DNA from: Lactobacillales bacterium
GTDB lineage: Bacteria > Bacillota > Bacilli > Lactobacillales > Streptococcaceae
Length of the DNA: 64,000 nucleotides
Assembly (NCBI GenBank): GCA_031261705.1
Contig: JAISJD010000008.1
Span: 95,566-159,565 of the forward strand
Reading direction: 5' to 3'
The position numbers and the translations under genes were made by a program. The notes under the pieces were generated by a model. That model was not told the origin of the DNA, searched no databases, and saw nothing but the letters and a program-made list of their open reading frames with translations. Every line of letters starts with the position of its first letter. The first letter of the stretch is position 1. Positions 45,466-54,282 of the stretch are shown piece by piece.

Positions 45466-46222
45466 GTTTTTCCCTACTTTCTTTTACCATTGGTCGCCAT
45501 AAAATATTCGCCTCCGCATGAGGAACCCCATCCACATCAATACGGTGCTTTGTCAAAATTTCTCCGTCCTTTTGACTACGTTCAAAGACACTCTCAACGA
45601 CTGCCCCATATTCCACTTCTTTAATAAAGCGCATATTCACATAGGTAGCAACATATGTTGTTAGAAAATCAAAACCAAGCACATCAAGTATCCAGTCGTA
45701 ATATTTTGCATTATTCACATGCTGATTGCTATCAATATCACTGAAACGCACACGATAAGAAACTTTCTCTTCTTCGTTAATCGCTTCAATGAGTGGCGCA
45801 CGTAATATTTTCTTTATTTTTTCACTTTGATAAGGCGCAATAATTTCCTCGATTACATGCCCCATTTTCCTATTTACCCTATCCATCAGTACAAAAGTGG
45901 CACGAATTTCCATTAACTGATTGCCCACTTCATCATGTATCCAAAAATTCCGATAACAGAAAAATTTATTGTAACTCATCGCCTCTGTCGTAATCATGAC
46001 TGTTTGTTCGACCCGAGGCATTTTCGTAATATCTATCTCATAGTTCGTAATCACCCATGTTAAGCCAAATTGTGCCACAAACGCATTGTCTCGATTGAGC
46101 AAAGCACTTTGGTCCCCGCTCCATTTAATCACTACGCTAAGAAGTGACGGAAAGGTCATGTTCCCATTCACATCACAATCATAATAAGGTACCGTGTAGG
46201 GTGCGCTATATCTTAATCCCAT
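45455..46222 (-). CDS. Acyl-ACP thioesterase
   Basis: Hydrolyses acyl chains from acyl carrier protein, releasing free fatty acids. The 255 residues form a double hotdog fold. The first half includes [19 protein letters not shown]; the second half has [16 protein letters not shown], the conserved NxHxN-type catalytic region. Length fits bacterial FatA-like enzymes. First gene of the operon with HAD, Lit and DUF1450; its link to a lipoprotein acyl-remodelling enzyme may be more than chance. Confidence 0.9.
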   Translation of the reverse strand: MGLRYSAPYTVPYYDCDVNGNMTFPSLLSVVIKWSGDQSALLNRDNAFVAQFGLTWVITNYEIDITKMPRVEQTVMITTEAMSYNKFFCYRNFWIHDEVGNQLMEIRATFVLMDRVNRKMGHVIEEIIAPYQSEKIKKILRAPLIEAINEEEKVSYRVRFSDIDSNQHVNNAKYYDWILDVLGFDFLTTYVATYVNMRFIKEVEYGAVVESVFERSQKDGEILTKHRIDVDGVPHAEANILWRPMVKESREKREI

Positions 46223-46305
46223 TTCTTTCTTCCACTCCTCGTACTCGTCTTAAAAGTAAGACTAATTGAGTTCATTATATCAAAAAGTAAGCCTTTGTTG
46301 AATAG

Positions 46306-46339
46306 GAAAAGCCCCAAACAACTTTTGTTATCTGGGACT
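46306..46339 (-). terminator. Rho-independent terminator of pta
   Basis: Minus-strand stem AGTCCCAGATAAC / GTTGTTTGGGGCT (13 bp with G-U pairs) around AAAA, followed by TTTTCC, just after the pta stop codon. Confidence 0.8.
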
Positions 46340-46348
46340 TTGATTTTT

Positions 46349-47329
46349 TTAAGAAAGTAATGTTTGTGCCGCTGTAATGATAGATAATTTGTAAACATCT
46401 TCTTCATTTGCACCACGAGAAAGGTCAGAAACTGGTTTATTCAACCCTTGTAAGATTGGTCCAATCGCTTCGAAGTTTCCTAGGCGTTGAGCAATCTTGT
46501 AGCCAATATTTCCTGATTGTAAATCTGGGAAAACAAAGACAGTGGCTTTACCAGCTACTTCTGAATTTGGTGCTTTTAAGCTTGCTACACTTGCAACATA
46601 AGAAGCATCAAATTGTAATTCTCCGTCGATTGAAAGTTCAGGAGCTAATTTTTGAGCAATTTTTGTTGCTTCTGCTACTTTATCTACTTCAGGTGCTGAT
46701 GCAGAGCCTTTAGTAGAGAAACTTAACAAAGCAACTTTAGGGTCGATATCAAACAATTCCGCAGTTCTTGCAGAATCTACCGCAATTTCAGCTAATTCTT
46801 GTGCTGTTGGATTGACGTTAATCGCACAGTCAGAGAACAAGTATTTTTCTTGGTCGCGTCCACGAACCATTAAGAATGCGCCAGATGTACGACTGATACC
46901 TGGTTTTGTTTTGATGATTTGAAGCGCTGGGCGAACAGTATCTGCAGTTGAATGAATCGCACCACTCACCATACCGTCTGCTTCTCCCATGTATGTCAAC
47001 ATTGTACCAAAATAATTTTCATCTTTTAAGATTTTTTCTGCTTGTTCACGAGTTGCTTTGCCTTTACGACGTTCGATAAAGGATTCAACCATGTCATCCC
47101 AACGTTCATAACTTGCTGGGTCAATAATTGTAAACATTGAAGATTGTAATCCACGGTCATGAATTGCAGTACGTACATCATCAATATTTCCGATTAGAAC
47201 TGGTTCGCAAAGCTCTTCGATTTTTAAACGAGCAGCTGCCCCTAAAATACGTGAGTCAGTTGCTTCTGGGAAAACGATGCGAATTTTGCGACGAACAATT
47301 TTAAATTTTAAACTATCAAACAATTCCAT
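46349..47329 (-). CDS. pta: Phosphate acetyltransferase
   Basis: Interconverts acetyl-CoA and acetyl phosphate in the overflow acetate pathway. From the ATG at 47327-47329 (GGAGG 9 bases upstream) the 326 residues show PEATDSRILGAAARL, the family region SAHSTADTVRP-like (GAIHSTADTVRPALQ), and VFPDLQSGNIGYKIAQRL near the C-terminus. Length is that of the short single-domain Pta. Monocistronic with its own terminator. Confidence 0.95.
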   Translation of the reverse strand: MELFDSLKFKIVRRKIRIVFPEATDSRILGAAARLKIEELCEPVLIGNIDDVRTAIHDRGLQSSMFTIIDPASYERWDDMVESFIERRKGKATREQAEKILKDENYFGTMLTYMGEADGMVSGAIHSTADTVRPALQIIKTKPGISRTSGAFLMVRGRDQEKYLFSDCAINVNPTAQELAEIAVDSARTAELFDIDPKVALLSFSTKGSASAPEVDKVAEATKIAQKLAPELSIDGELQFDASYVASVASLKAPNSEVAGKATVFVFPDLQSGNIGYKIAQRLGNFEAIGPILQGLNKPVSDLSRGANEEDVYKLSIITAAQTLLS

Positions 47330-47517
47330 TAATTTATGCCTCCACATGTATGCGTTTTAATTCATTATCTATTATTCCAAATAAACACAGATATTGCAAG
47401 CTGTTTCTTCAAAAAAACACCTGTTTAACAATATATTAACAATCTGTCTCATTTTCTTATGAAACAGTAAAACGGATTCAAAAAACACTGTTCCATTTTA
47501 ATAATAACAGACAAATT

Positions 47518-48192
47518 TTAATCCTTCAGCGCCCAATGAATCGGTGCTTCTCCAAATTGCTCTAGTGCCTGATTCGTTCTCGAAAACGGTTTTGACCCGA
47601 AAAAGCCAGAATGTGCGGAAAAGGGACTCGGATGTGGCGAAGCGATAATCACGTGCTGGGACGCAATCATTGGTATTTTTCGCTGTGCTTGACGTCCCCA
47701 AAGAACAAAAACAATGCCTTTTTCACGCTCGCTTAATTTTTGAATAATTGCATCGGTAAATTCCTCCCAACCATGTCCCGCATGTGAATTTGCCTGTCCA
47801 GCACGCACCGTCAACACAGTATTGAGCATAAGTACTCCCTGCTCCGCCCATGAAGTCAGATTTCCATTCGTTGCTATTGGAATTTGTAAGTCATTTTGCA
47901 TTTCAGTAAAAATATTCACCAATGAACGTGGCAATTTTACACCATCTTGAACTGAAAAGCTTAGTCCATGTGCTTGCCCTGCTCCATGATAAGGGTCTTG
48001 CCCCAAAATCACGACTTTTACCTTTGAAAAGTCTGTCAGCTGTAGTGCACGAAAGACATTGTGCTTGATTGGATAAATCGTCTGTTCTTGATATTCTTTC
48101 GTCAAAAATGAACAAAGATTCGTAAAATAATCCTTATTTACCTCTTCCTTTAAAACCTCATCCCACTCATTGTGTAAAAATGGTTTAATCAT
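47518..48192 (-). CDS. ung: Uracil-DNA glycosylase
   Basis: Removes uracil from DNA to start base excision repair. The 224 residues contain the catalytic motif GQDPYHGAGQAHGL (Asp 66), the uracil-binding asparagine region MLNTVLTV, and the leucine-loop motif ASPHPSPFSAH. Length is typical of family 1 enzymes. It is divergent from the Cof-type phosphatase gene. Confidence 0.97.
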   Translation of the reverse strand: MIKPFLHNEWDEVLKEEVNKDYFTNLCSFLTKEYQEQTIYPIKHNVFRALQLTDFSKVKVVILGQDPYHGAGQAHGLSFSVQDGVKLPRSLVNIFTEMQNDLQIPIATNGNLTSWAEQGVLMLNTVLTVRAGQANSHAGHGWEEFTDAIIQKLSEREKGIVFVLWGRQAQRKIPMIASQHVIIASPHPSPFSAHSGFFGSKPFSRTNQALEQFGEAPIHWALKD

Positions 48193-48354
48193 CCTTTTCC
48201 CTCTACTTTCTATTTACGAGCTAAGTTTGGGAAACCTTAGCTAAAACTTAATTTTTGTCATTATCAAACAGAAGTTATCTAAAGATTTCGTGTCCGAGAA
48301 TGAAATTCTGTGCTATTATAATTATATCGGATAAAGAAAGAACGGAGAATTAAT

Positions 48355-49227
48355 ATGATTAAATTAATTGCCTCTGATATGGATGGCACATTAGTTAGCG
48401 GACATTTGTCCATAGCACCTGAAACAGCAGAAGCAGTAAAATTTGCCCAAAAACAAGGGATTGAATTTGTCGTCGCAACTGGAAGAAACTACCAAGAAGC
48501 AAGCGTACCACTTAAAAATGCTGGCATTGAATGTGGCATGATTACCGTCAACGGCGCTCAAGTCTATGATAAAAACGGAGAGACGGTCACAGTGGTTGAC
48601 ATTGATAAAGAAGCGGTCGCTGAAATATTAGATATTTTTGAAGAAAATAATATTTATGCTGAAATCGCGACGGATAAGGGGATTTTTTCTGAATCACATG
48701 CACAACGCATTGAATATTTTGCCTCACATATTGCGGAAGCTATTCCCCATTTAACTTATAAACAGGCACTAGCTCTGGCTTCTACTCGTATGGAATTTTT
48801 CCATATTACCTATGTAAAAAGCATTCGTGAAGTGGCAAAACGTAGTGATATTAGAGTATTGAAGCTTTTTGTCATTAATCCAGATGGGGATAAGGTCTTA
48901 GGTCCCTTGTCAAAAGAAATTAGCGAAAAAATTCCAGATGTAGTGATTACTTCTTCTGGGACTTACAATATTGAAATTAACCACAAAAATGCGCAAAAAG
49001 GAATTGCTGTAGCACGCTTAGCTCATCAGCTTGGAATTGAACAAAGCGAAGTCATGGCAATAGGCGATAGCTTTAATGACGTTTCTATGTTGCAATATGC
49101 GGGAGTTAGCTTCGCAATGGGAAATGCTGAACAAGAAATTAAAGAATATGCAAAATATGAAACAGATAGTAATAACGATAATGGTGTCGGAAAGGCAATT
49201 TTAAAGGCAATTAATGAGGACCTTTAA
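48355..49227 (+). CDS. Cof-type HAD-IIB phosphatase
   Basis: Cytoplasmic sugar-phosphate-type phosphatase of 290 residues; the physiological substrate is unknown. Motif I DMDGTLVSG near residue 8, motif II TVNGAQ, motif III around NHKNAQKGIAV and motif IV GDSFNDVSML are intact. First gene of an operon with the LURP-like gene and lepB. An AT-rich -10 region precedes the start by about 25 bases. Confidence 0.92.
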   Translation: MIKLIASDMDGTLVSGHLSIAPETAEAVKFAQKQGIEFVVATGRNYQEASVPLKNAGIECGMITVNGAQVYDKNGETVTVVDIDKEAVAEILDIFEENNIYAEIATDKGIFSESHAQRIEYFASHIAEAIPHLTYKQALALASTRMEFFHITYVKSIREVAKRSDIRVLKLFVINPDGDKVLGPLSKEISEKIPDVVITSSGTYNIEINHKNAQKGIAVARLAHQLGIEQSEVMAIGDSFNDVSMLQYAGVSFAMGNAEQEIKEYAKYETDSNNDNGVGKAILKAINEDL

Positions 49228-49304
49228 TGGAAAATAGAAAAGGAAATGCTGAGCAATCTTTTTCTGAAATCTTTGCCTTAATTTTTAAATTAGGAGGACT
49301 AAAA

Positions 49305-49826
49305 ATGAGTGAATACTTCATTCAACAACGTTCTCTTTCAACAGACGCTCGAACACTCGTGCAGGATACGAATGGGAAAACGATTTTCTTAATGGTTGGA
49401 AGATGGGGAACGCGTGGAGATGTACTTTCCTTGTATAATATGACAGGGGAATTAGTTGCACAAATTAAGCAAAGTTCTGTCCTATTCGGTCACCGATTTG
49501 ACCTTTATGAAAATCATGTAAAAATCGGTAGCATGCAAAAATTATTGAACTGGCATAAGGATATTTATTACGTTCCTAAGCTGCATTGGTTGGTGAGTGG
49601 AGATATTGCTAATCACCGCTATAAAATTCAGAACCTTGATGAAACGATTATGCTGATGTACCCGATTAACACTTTCTCAGGACAATATTATTGCTTGGAA
49701 ATTGAAAATCCTTCCTATGTTCCTCGGTCTATCTGCATTGCAGCAGTCCTAGATTACTGGCTTTACCGCACAAACCAAGAAAAAAATCGAAGAACAAATG
49801 GAATCATTAACTTTGGTGCAAATTAG
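49305..49826 (+). CDS. LURP-one-related (YxjI-like) protein
   Basis: Predicted soluble protein with a tubby-like beta-barrel fold; function unknown. The ATG at 49305-49307 follows AGGAGGA, giving 173 residues that begin MSEYFIQQRSLS; the open frame back to 49227 has no ribosome site. Alternating beta-strand pattern with LYNMTGELVAQIKQ and HRFDLYENHVKIG fits the family. It lies 77 bases after the Cof gene and 21 bases before the signal peptidase gene. Confidence 0.75.
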   Translation: MSEYFIQQRSLSTDARTLVQDTNGKTIFLMVGRWGTRGDVLSLYNMTGELVAQIKQSSVLFGHRFDLYENHVKIGSMQKLLNWHKDIYYVPKLHWLVSGDIANHRYKIQNLDETIMLMYPINTFSGQYYCLEIENPSYVPRSICIAAVLDYWLYRTNQEKNRRTNGIINFGAN

Positions 49827-49847
49827 CCAACAAGGGAGGGAGAAAGC

Positions 49848-50453
49848 ATGACATTCAAAAAAATAGTGAAAGAGTGGGGACCTATCGTTCTCACCGCTCT
49901 CGTGATTTTTGCGCTACGCCTATTTGTCTTTACGCCTATTCGAGTGGAGGGACATTCAATGGACCCTACCCTCCAAGACGGAGAACGCATGTATGCGGTG
50001 AAAACTGCTCATATTGACCGACTAGATATTGTCGTTGTCAATAAAATAGATGAACAGACCGGAGAAAAGAAAGCGATTATCAAGCGAGTCATTGGACTTC
50101 CTGGAGATACTCTTAAGTTTCATAATGACCAGTTAACAATTAATGGAACAAAGTATTCAGAGCCTTACCTTGACGATTACAAAGAAAAATTTGTAAAAGA
50201 CCACCTCCAAAGCACCTATAGCTATGATAAAAATTTTCAATTAAGAGCAGCAAGTTCCTTGGCTTTTACCGTAGATAATAATGGAAACCCTGATTTTAGT
50301 GTCACCATCCCTGATAATCACTACTTCATCATGGGAGATGACCGCCCTGTCAGTGGGGATAGTCGAGAAATTGGCTGTGTGCCAACAGATTGGATTCTTG
50401 GTGAAGCAAAATTAAGCTATTGGCCGATAGATAAAATTAAATTGGTGAAGTAA
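49848..50453 (+). CDS. lepB: Type I signal peptidase
   Basis: Membrane serine protease that removes signal peptides from exported proteins. The 201 residues have one N-terminal membrane segment (about 12-29), the catalytic serine in GHSMDPTL (Ser 37), the general-base lysine in IIKRVIGLPGD (Lys 79), and the C-terminal box MGDDRPVSGDSR. GGGAGG precedes the ATG. It could process the secreted WxL and pilin proteins encoded nearby, though that role is not specific. Confidence 0.95.
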   Translation: MTFKKIVKEWGPIVLTALVIFALRLFVFTPIRVEGHSMDPTLQDGERMYAVKTAHIDRLDIVVVNKIDEQTGEKKAIIKRVIGLPGDTLKFHNDQLTINGTKYSEPYLDDYKEKFVKDHLQSTYSYDKNFQLRAASSLAFTVDNNGNPDFSVTIPDNHYFIMGDDRPVSGDSREIGCVPTDWILGEAKLSYWPIDKIKLVK

Positions 50454-50480
50454 AAAAAGCGACCTTGGCCGCTTTTTTTT
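50453..50480 (+). terminator. Rho-independent terminator of the lepB operon
   Basis: AAAAAAGCG / CGCTTTTTT stem with an 8-base loop and T-run, overlapping the lepB stop codon. Confidence 0.85.
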
Positions 50481-50662
50481 ATTGCCCAACTAATAGAAAA
50501 TAGGCGTCAAATCCAGTAGCACCCCTCCATTTGTATCTATGGGCGTGTAGTAGTGAAACTCGTTATTAATCCATCATTTTTCATCTTTCTTTGCGATTTC
50601 ATCCTATATTGGATATGAAGTGTTTAAAAAAAATCGAGTTTGCACCCTATCTTCTTAATAAA

Positions 50663-51619
50663 CTAAGCATTCACACCCGGAATAGAAGCAATAATATCTA
50701 AATTCCCAGTTAGCTCCCAGCTAGGAATATCGGCTGGTAAAATGAAATGTTGTCCCTTAACCAATGAATATTCTTTTCCATCCACAATAATTGCCCCTTT
50801 GCCGTCAATCACTGAAACTAAAGTATAAGGAGCATTTTTTTCAAACTTTATTGAACCACGTACTTTCCATTCATAAACATTGAAAAATTCTGTTTCAACA
50901 AAGGTTTTTACACTTGAATCACCGTAAGACACCGTTTCAATATCTAACTCTGGTGTTTTAGCTGGAACGGTCATTACATCAATGGATTGCTTGATATGCA
51001 GCTCACGTAAATTTCCTTGGTCATCCTTGCGATCAAAATCGTATACACGATAAGTTGTATCAGAGGATTGTTGCGTTTCTAAAACCATGATGCCTTTTCC
51101 AATAGCGTGCATCGTTCCACTTGGTACGTAGAAGAAATCGCCTTTTTTCACTGGAATCTTTGTTAATAAATCATCCCAACGTTCGTCATAAATCATTTCC
51201 GCTAATTCTTCTCGTGTCTTTGCATTGTGTCCGTATATAATTTCACTTCCCGGCTCTGCATCAATAATATACCAGCATTCTGTTTTTCCAAGCTCGCCCT
51301 CATGTTTCAATGCATAAGCATCATCTGGATGAACCTGCACCGATAGCCAATCTTCTGCATCTAAAATTTTCGTTAATAAAGGAAAAACATCCCCTTTCGT
51401 ATTGCCGAATAATTCCCTATGATTTGCCCAAAGCTCATCTAACTTATGTCCGGAAAACTCACCATTTTCAACGGTTGATACTCCATGTGGATGAGCTGAA
51501 ATTGCCCAATATTCCCCAACTTTATCAGAGGGTAAGTCGTAGCCAAACACCGTGTGTAACTTTTGACCTCCCCATATTTTTTCTTGTAACACTGATTTTA
51601 AAAATAATGGTTCTTGCAT
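50663..51619 (-). CDS. manA: Mannose-6-phosphate isomerase, class I
   Basis: Zinc enzyme interconverting mannose 6-phosphate and fructose 6-phosphate. The 318 residues show metal ligands in SVQVHPDD, KTECWY and SGTMHAIGKG, and the family N-terminus ...EKIWGG. GAGGAGAGG precedes the ATG. Length is typical of the Firmicute form. Monocistronic. Confidence 0.95.
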   Translation of the reverse strand: MQEPLFLKSVLQEKIWGGQKLHTVFGYDLPSDKVGEYWAISAHPHGVSTVENGEFSGHKLDELWANHRELFGNTKGDVFPLLTKILDAEDWLSVQVHPDDAYALKHEGELGKTECWYIIDAEPGSEIIYGHNAKTREELAEMIYDERWDDLLTKIPVKKGDFFYVPSGTMHAIGKGIMVLETQQSSDTTYRVYDFDRKDDQGNLRELHIKQSIDVMTVPAKTPELDIETVSYGDSSVKTFVETEFFNVYEWKVRGSIKFEKNAPYTLVSVIDGKGAIIVDGKEYSLVKGQHFILPADIPSWELTGNLDIIASIPGVNA

Positions 51620-51693
51620 GTAATCCTCTCCTCTACTTCTTTTTAATGTGTAGACATTAAATAGTATAATATGCTTTGAAATGGTTTACAACC

Positions 51694-52692
51694 TCATTTT
51701 TCCTCTAAATACGTGGCAATTAATTCCTCCCGTGTCCGCAAATAAGCTTCTCGATGATTTTCTGGATGCACCCGATTCGATAGAAAGACGAATCCCTCCT
51801 GATGAAGTACATCAATTAATAAAAATGTGCCAGTAAAGCCTGAATGAAAAAGAATAGGTTCATGAGTTTTATTTTCCAATAAATCCCAACCTAACGAACG
51901 CCCTAAATCTCCAGTTGGGGTGTAATCCTGTAACAAGCTATCAATCGTCGATGGAAGCAAATACTCTTTTTTGAAAAATTCTCCTTGAACGAAATGAACC
52001 ATGTCTTGAAGTGTGGAGAACAATCCTGCACTTCCTGCATGAACGCCAAGCTTATAGGCTTTCGGATCATGTGTCCAACCACGAATCAGCCCTCTTGTAG
52101 GATGAATCTCAGTCGGTACCGCACGTTTAGTTGGTTGCACTGGTTGGAACTGACTAGCGCTTAAATCAAGTGGAAGCAGCACTTCTTGCTGAAAAACTTC
52201 TTGTGCATTCTTTCCGTATAGATTTTCTATCATAAAGCCTAGTAGTACCGTGCCAGTATCAGTATATTTGAAAACTTTTCCAAGATTTTCACCAGATTTA
52301 AGATGATTAAAAGCTTCCTTTAGTTCACTTGCGGATAAATTATCCCGATTTTCAATCCAAGGATTAATGTCGGAGGTATGCGTTAATAAGTGGCGAATCG
52401 TCACTCGTTCATCTTCAAAGCTAGGGTAATACACTTGAAAAGGAACGTCTATATCTATTTTTCCAACTTCCCAAAGCTTTAAGAGGACATTGGTTGTGCA
52501 GACAACTTTAGTTATAGATGCCATATCATACAACATATTTTCAAGTAAGATTTCCGTCTTTGGAACGGTCTGTGCTAAACCTAACACATGCGTTTCAACT
52601 TTTTCACCACGCAAAAATGCAAAGCTTGCGCCTGGATAAACTTGTTCTTTTATTTGTTTTTCGACTAGTGCCACTGTCTTTTCATACCACAT
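51694..52692 (-). CDS. Beta-lactamase-fold serine hydrolase
   Basis: Predicted penicillin-binding-protein-like hydrolase or esterase of 332 residues. The nucleophile motif SxxK reads MASITKVV (serine about residue 59), the second motif YxD/N is KYTDTG, and the third HSG occurs as LFHSGFTG. There is no clear signal peptide, so it may be cytoplasmic or use another route. Substrate unknown. Not adjacent to cell-wall genes. Confidence 0.85.
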   Translation of the reverse strand: MWYEKTVALVEKQIKEQVYPGASFAFLRGEKVETHVLGLAQTVPKTEILLENMLYDMASITKVVCTTNVLLKLWEVGKIDIDVPFQVYYPSFEDERVTIRHLLTHTSDINPWIENRDNLSASELKEAFNHLKSGENLGKVFKYTDTGTVLLGFMIENLYGKNAQEVFQQEVLLPLDLSASQFQPVQPTKRAVPTEIHPTRGLIRGWTHDPKAYKLGVHAGSAGLFSTLQDMVHFVQGEFFKKEYLLPSTIDSLLQDYTPTGDLGRSLGWDLLENKTHEPILFHSGFTGTFLLIDVLHQEGFVFLSNRVHPENHREAYLRTREELIATYLEEK

Positions 52693-52771
52693 TTTTAGAA
52701 TACACCTCCATGTTTATTATATACAAAAATAACCCTTCCCCGAACAAAAATAAGTGAATTTTTAACATCTT

Positions 52772-52808
52772 AAAAAAATCCTACATTCCAGTCTTTGCGA
52801 ATGCAGGA
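52772..52808 (-). terminator. Strong terminator after a vestigial reading frame
   Basis: Minus-strand stem TCCTGCATTC / GAATGTAGGA (10 bp with one mismatch or wobble pair) followed by seven T. It begins 5 bases after the stop codon of the 52814-52969 frame, as expected for a former gene end. Confidence 0.75.
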
Positions 52809-52813
52809 AATCT

Positions 52814-52969
52814 TTATTCGACTGTAATTTCAAAAACAAAAGAGTTTGTATCTCCACGATATTTAGAAACAGAATATTCTATTGGTACTCGGTTATCAAA
52901 ATCAATCTTGAACAGAAAAATCTTGAAAAAACCAACTGCCAGATTAAAATACTTCCAATCATTTTTTAA
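52814..52969 (-). pseudogene. Possible 3' remnant of a lost gene
   Basis: An open stretch of 51 codons ending in TAA at 52814 translates to protein-like sequence (for example NRVPIEYSVSKYRGDTNSF) but lacks a start codon with ribosome site and is preceded by a TAA. The downstream strong terminator supports a decayed gene whose 5' part is lost. I do not recognise the family. Confidence 0.45.
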
Positions 52970-53168
52970 TTATTTCTTATAATATAGCAAATGAGCTTGC
53001 TACAATATCCTTATTAAAATTATTAAACATAAATACCCTCTTTCTTTTACTTATTTATTTCTCACTTTCCATTTTTAAGCAATTCTTTTTATGAGCTCTT
53101 ATTTTTTTCATAGCCCAATCATAGTGACTTGCTGAGGTACTCACGCAATAAGGCAAAAGATAAGAAAA
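52970..53168. other. Gene-free region
   Basis: AT-rich. A 48-codon minus-strand frame (53058-53204) runs into the next terminator and has no ribosome site; nothing else is supported. Confidence 0.4.
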
Positions 53169-53208
53169 TCGCATGAAATTCGTTTTTAAAAACGATAATC
53201 CCATGCGA
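53169..53208. terminator. Terminator-like hairpin after the CppA-like gene
   Basis: TCGCATG / CATGCGA outer stem with internal TCGTTTTTAAAAACGA inverted repeat, T-run on the plus strand (TTTTTTATTT) and a shorter one on the minus strand. Confidence 0.65.
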
Positions 53209-53270
53209 TTTTTTATTTATGAACTAGCTGAAATACACTAATTTTTATTTTTTTCAGCCTCTTCTCATTT

Positions 53271-54107
53271 TTATGAAATTGTAAACCACCATTCCAATCC
53301 AGAAACATCAGAAACGGTTAGAATCGTATTGTTTTTATCTAAATAGTAATTCACTTCAAGGTCATCTAAGCGCTTAGCAAACGCTTGAATTTTTTCTTTG
53401 CTAGTTACTTCAAATTCAAAATATTCAATATCCCAAAGCTTATCTGTATTTCCAACAAGCCATTTACCTTTGGCTTCATGTAAAACAATGCAAAACGTTT
53501 CTTCCCCATCAAGAACGACTGCTTCATGAAAGTTATTAAATTTTAACCCAAACACTTTTTCATAGAATGCTTCACTAATGTCCGTGTCTAAAACATTAAG
53601 ATGGACTGTCTCAATTCGTGCATCCTTTGAAAAATATTCTTGGACACTACAAGCCTTTTCTTGTAAAAGTAACGGTGGGTCAACCAATTGTTTTTCTAAT
53701 TCACCGATAGGAGCATCGGAATAATATAATTCAACAAGGTTTTCTTCCGTGTCTAACAAGCTAAAACCTAAGCCATTTGGAGCAATCCACGCAGAGAGAA
53801 TTGGATAACCCTGTTCCAAAATTCCTGCTAGTGTGGCGATGAGTTCTTCTTTTGACGGTAATAAAATACTAAATGAATGTAATTTTTTTACACCATCATC
53901 CACAGCATGTGTCCGATGTGCTGGAGATTCTTCAATTACGAAGCGTTCTCTTTTAGAATCTTGCGTGCCAAAAATTGCTAACGCATTTTCTTCATTTAAT
54001 AGTCGAAATTTCAAAACATTTTGGTAAAAATCAATTTGTTCATCACGATGATTTACACGAATTGCAATATCCCTTAGTTTAGCGTCCTTAAGAACAGACT
54101 CAACCAT
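53271..54107 (-). CDS. CppA-like protein of the VOC (glyoxalase/bleomycin-resistance) superfamily
   Basis: Double-VOC protein of 278 residues from the ATG at 54105-54107 (AGGGAAAG upstream; the frame is open to 54176). The N-terminal part around residues 15-65, with IRVNHRDEQIDFYQNVL and RFVIEESPAHRT, resembles streptococcal CppA, a protein once described as C3-degrading. The C-terminal half repeats the VOC fold (VHLNVLDTDISEAFYEKVF). Catalytic metal ligands are not obvious. Function remains uncertain. Confidence 0.72.
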   Translation of the reverse strand: MVESVLKDAKLRDIAIRVNHRDEQIDFYQNVLKFRLLNEENALAIFGTQDSKRERFVIEESPAHRTHAVDDGVKKLHSFSILLPSKEELIATLAGILEQGYPILSAWIAPNGLGFSLLDTEENLVELYYSDAPIGELEKQLVDPPLLLQEKACSVQEYFSKDARIETVHLNVLDTDISEAFYEKVFGLKFNNFHEAVVLDGEETFCIVLHEAKGKWLVGNTDKLWDIEYFEFEVTSKEKIQAFAKRLDDLEVNYYLDKNNTILTVSDVSGLEWWFTIS

Positions 54108-54282
54108 CACTTTCCCTACTTTCCTAACAGAACAAGTTTGTGAAAAAACAAAGATTAAATAATTTGGCAATTTCACGATTTTTGCTCAATTTCTTCATAT
54201 TGTCTCATCTATTATTTTAGTCCAATTAATAGATATTCGGCAAACAATATCTATTATTTTTTCTAATAATAATTATAAATTA

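Noticed and set aside
50500..50630. Minus-strand protein-like stretch of about 27 codons between lepB and manA (contains DTNGGVLLDLTPIFY)
   Set aside because: Too short, no start codon and not assignable to a family; possibly gene debris but unsupported.
53058..53204. 48-codon minus-strand frame starting inside the terminator of the CppA-like gene
   Set aside because: No ribosome site, overlaps a terminator, and length is expected by chance in AT-rich DNA.
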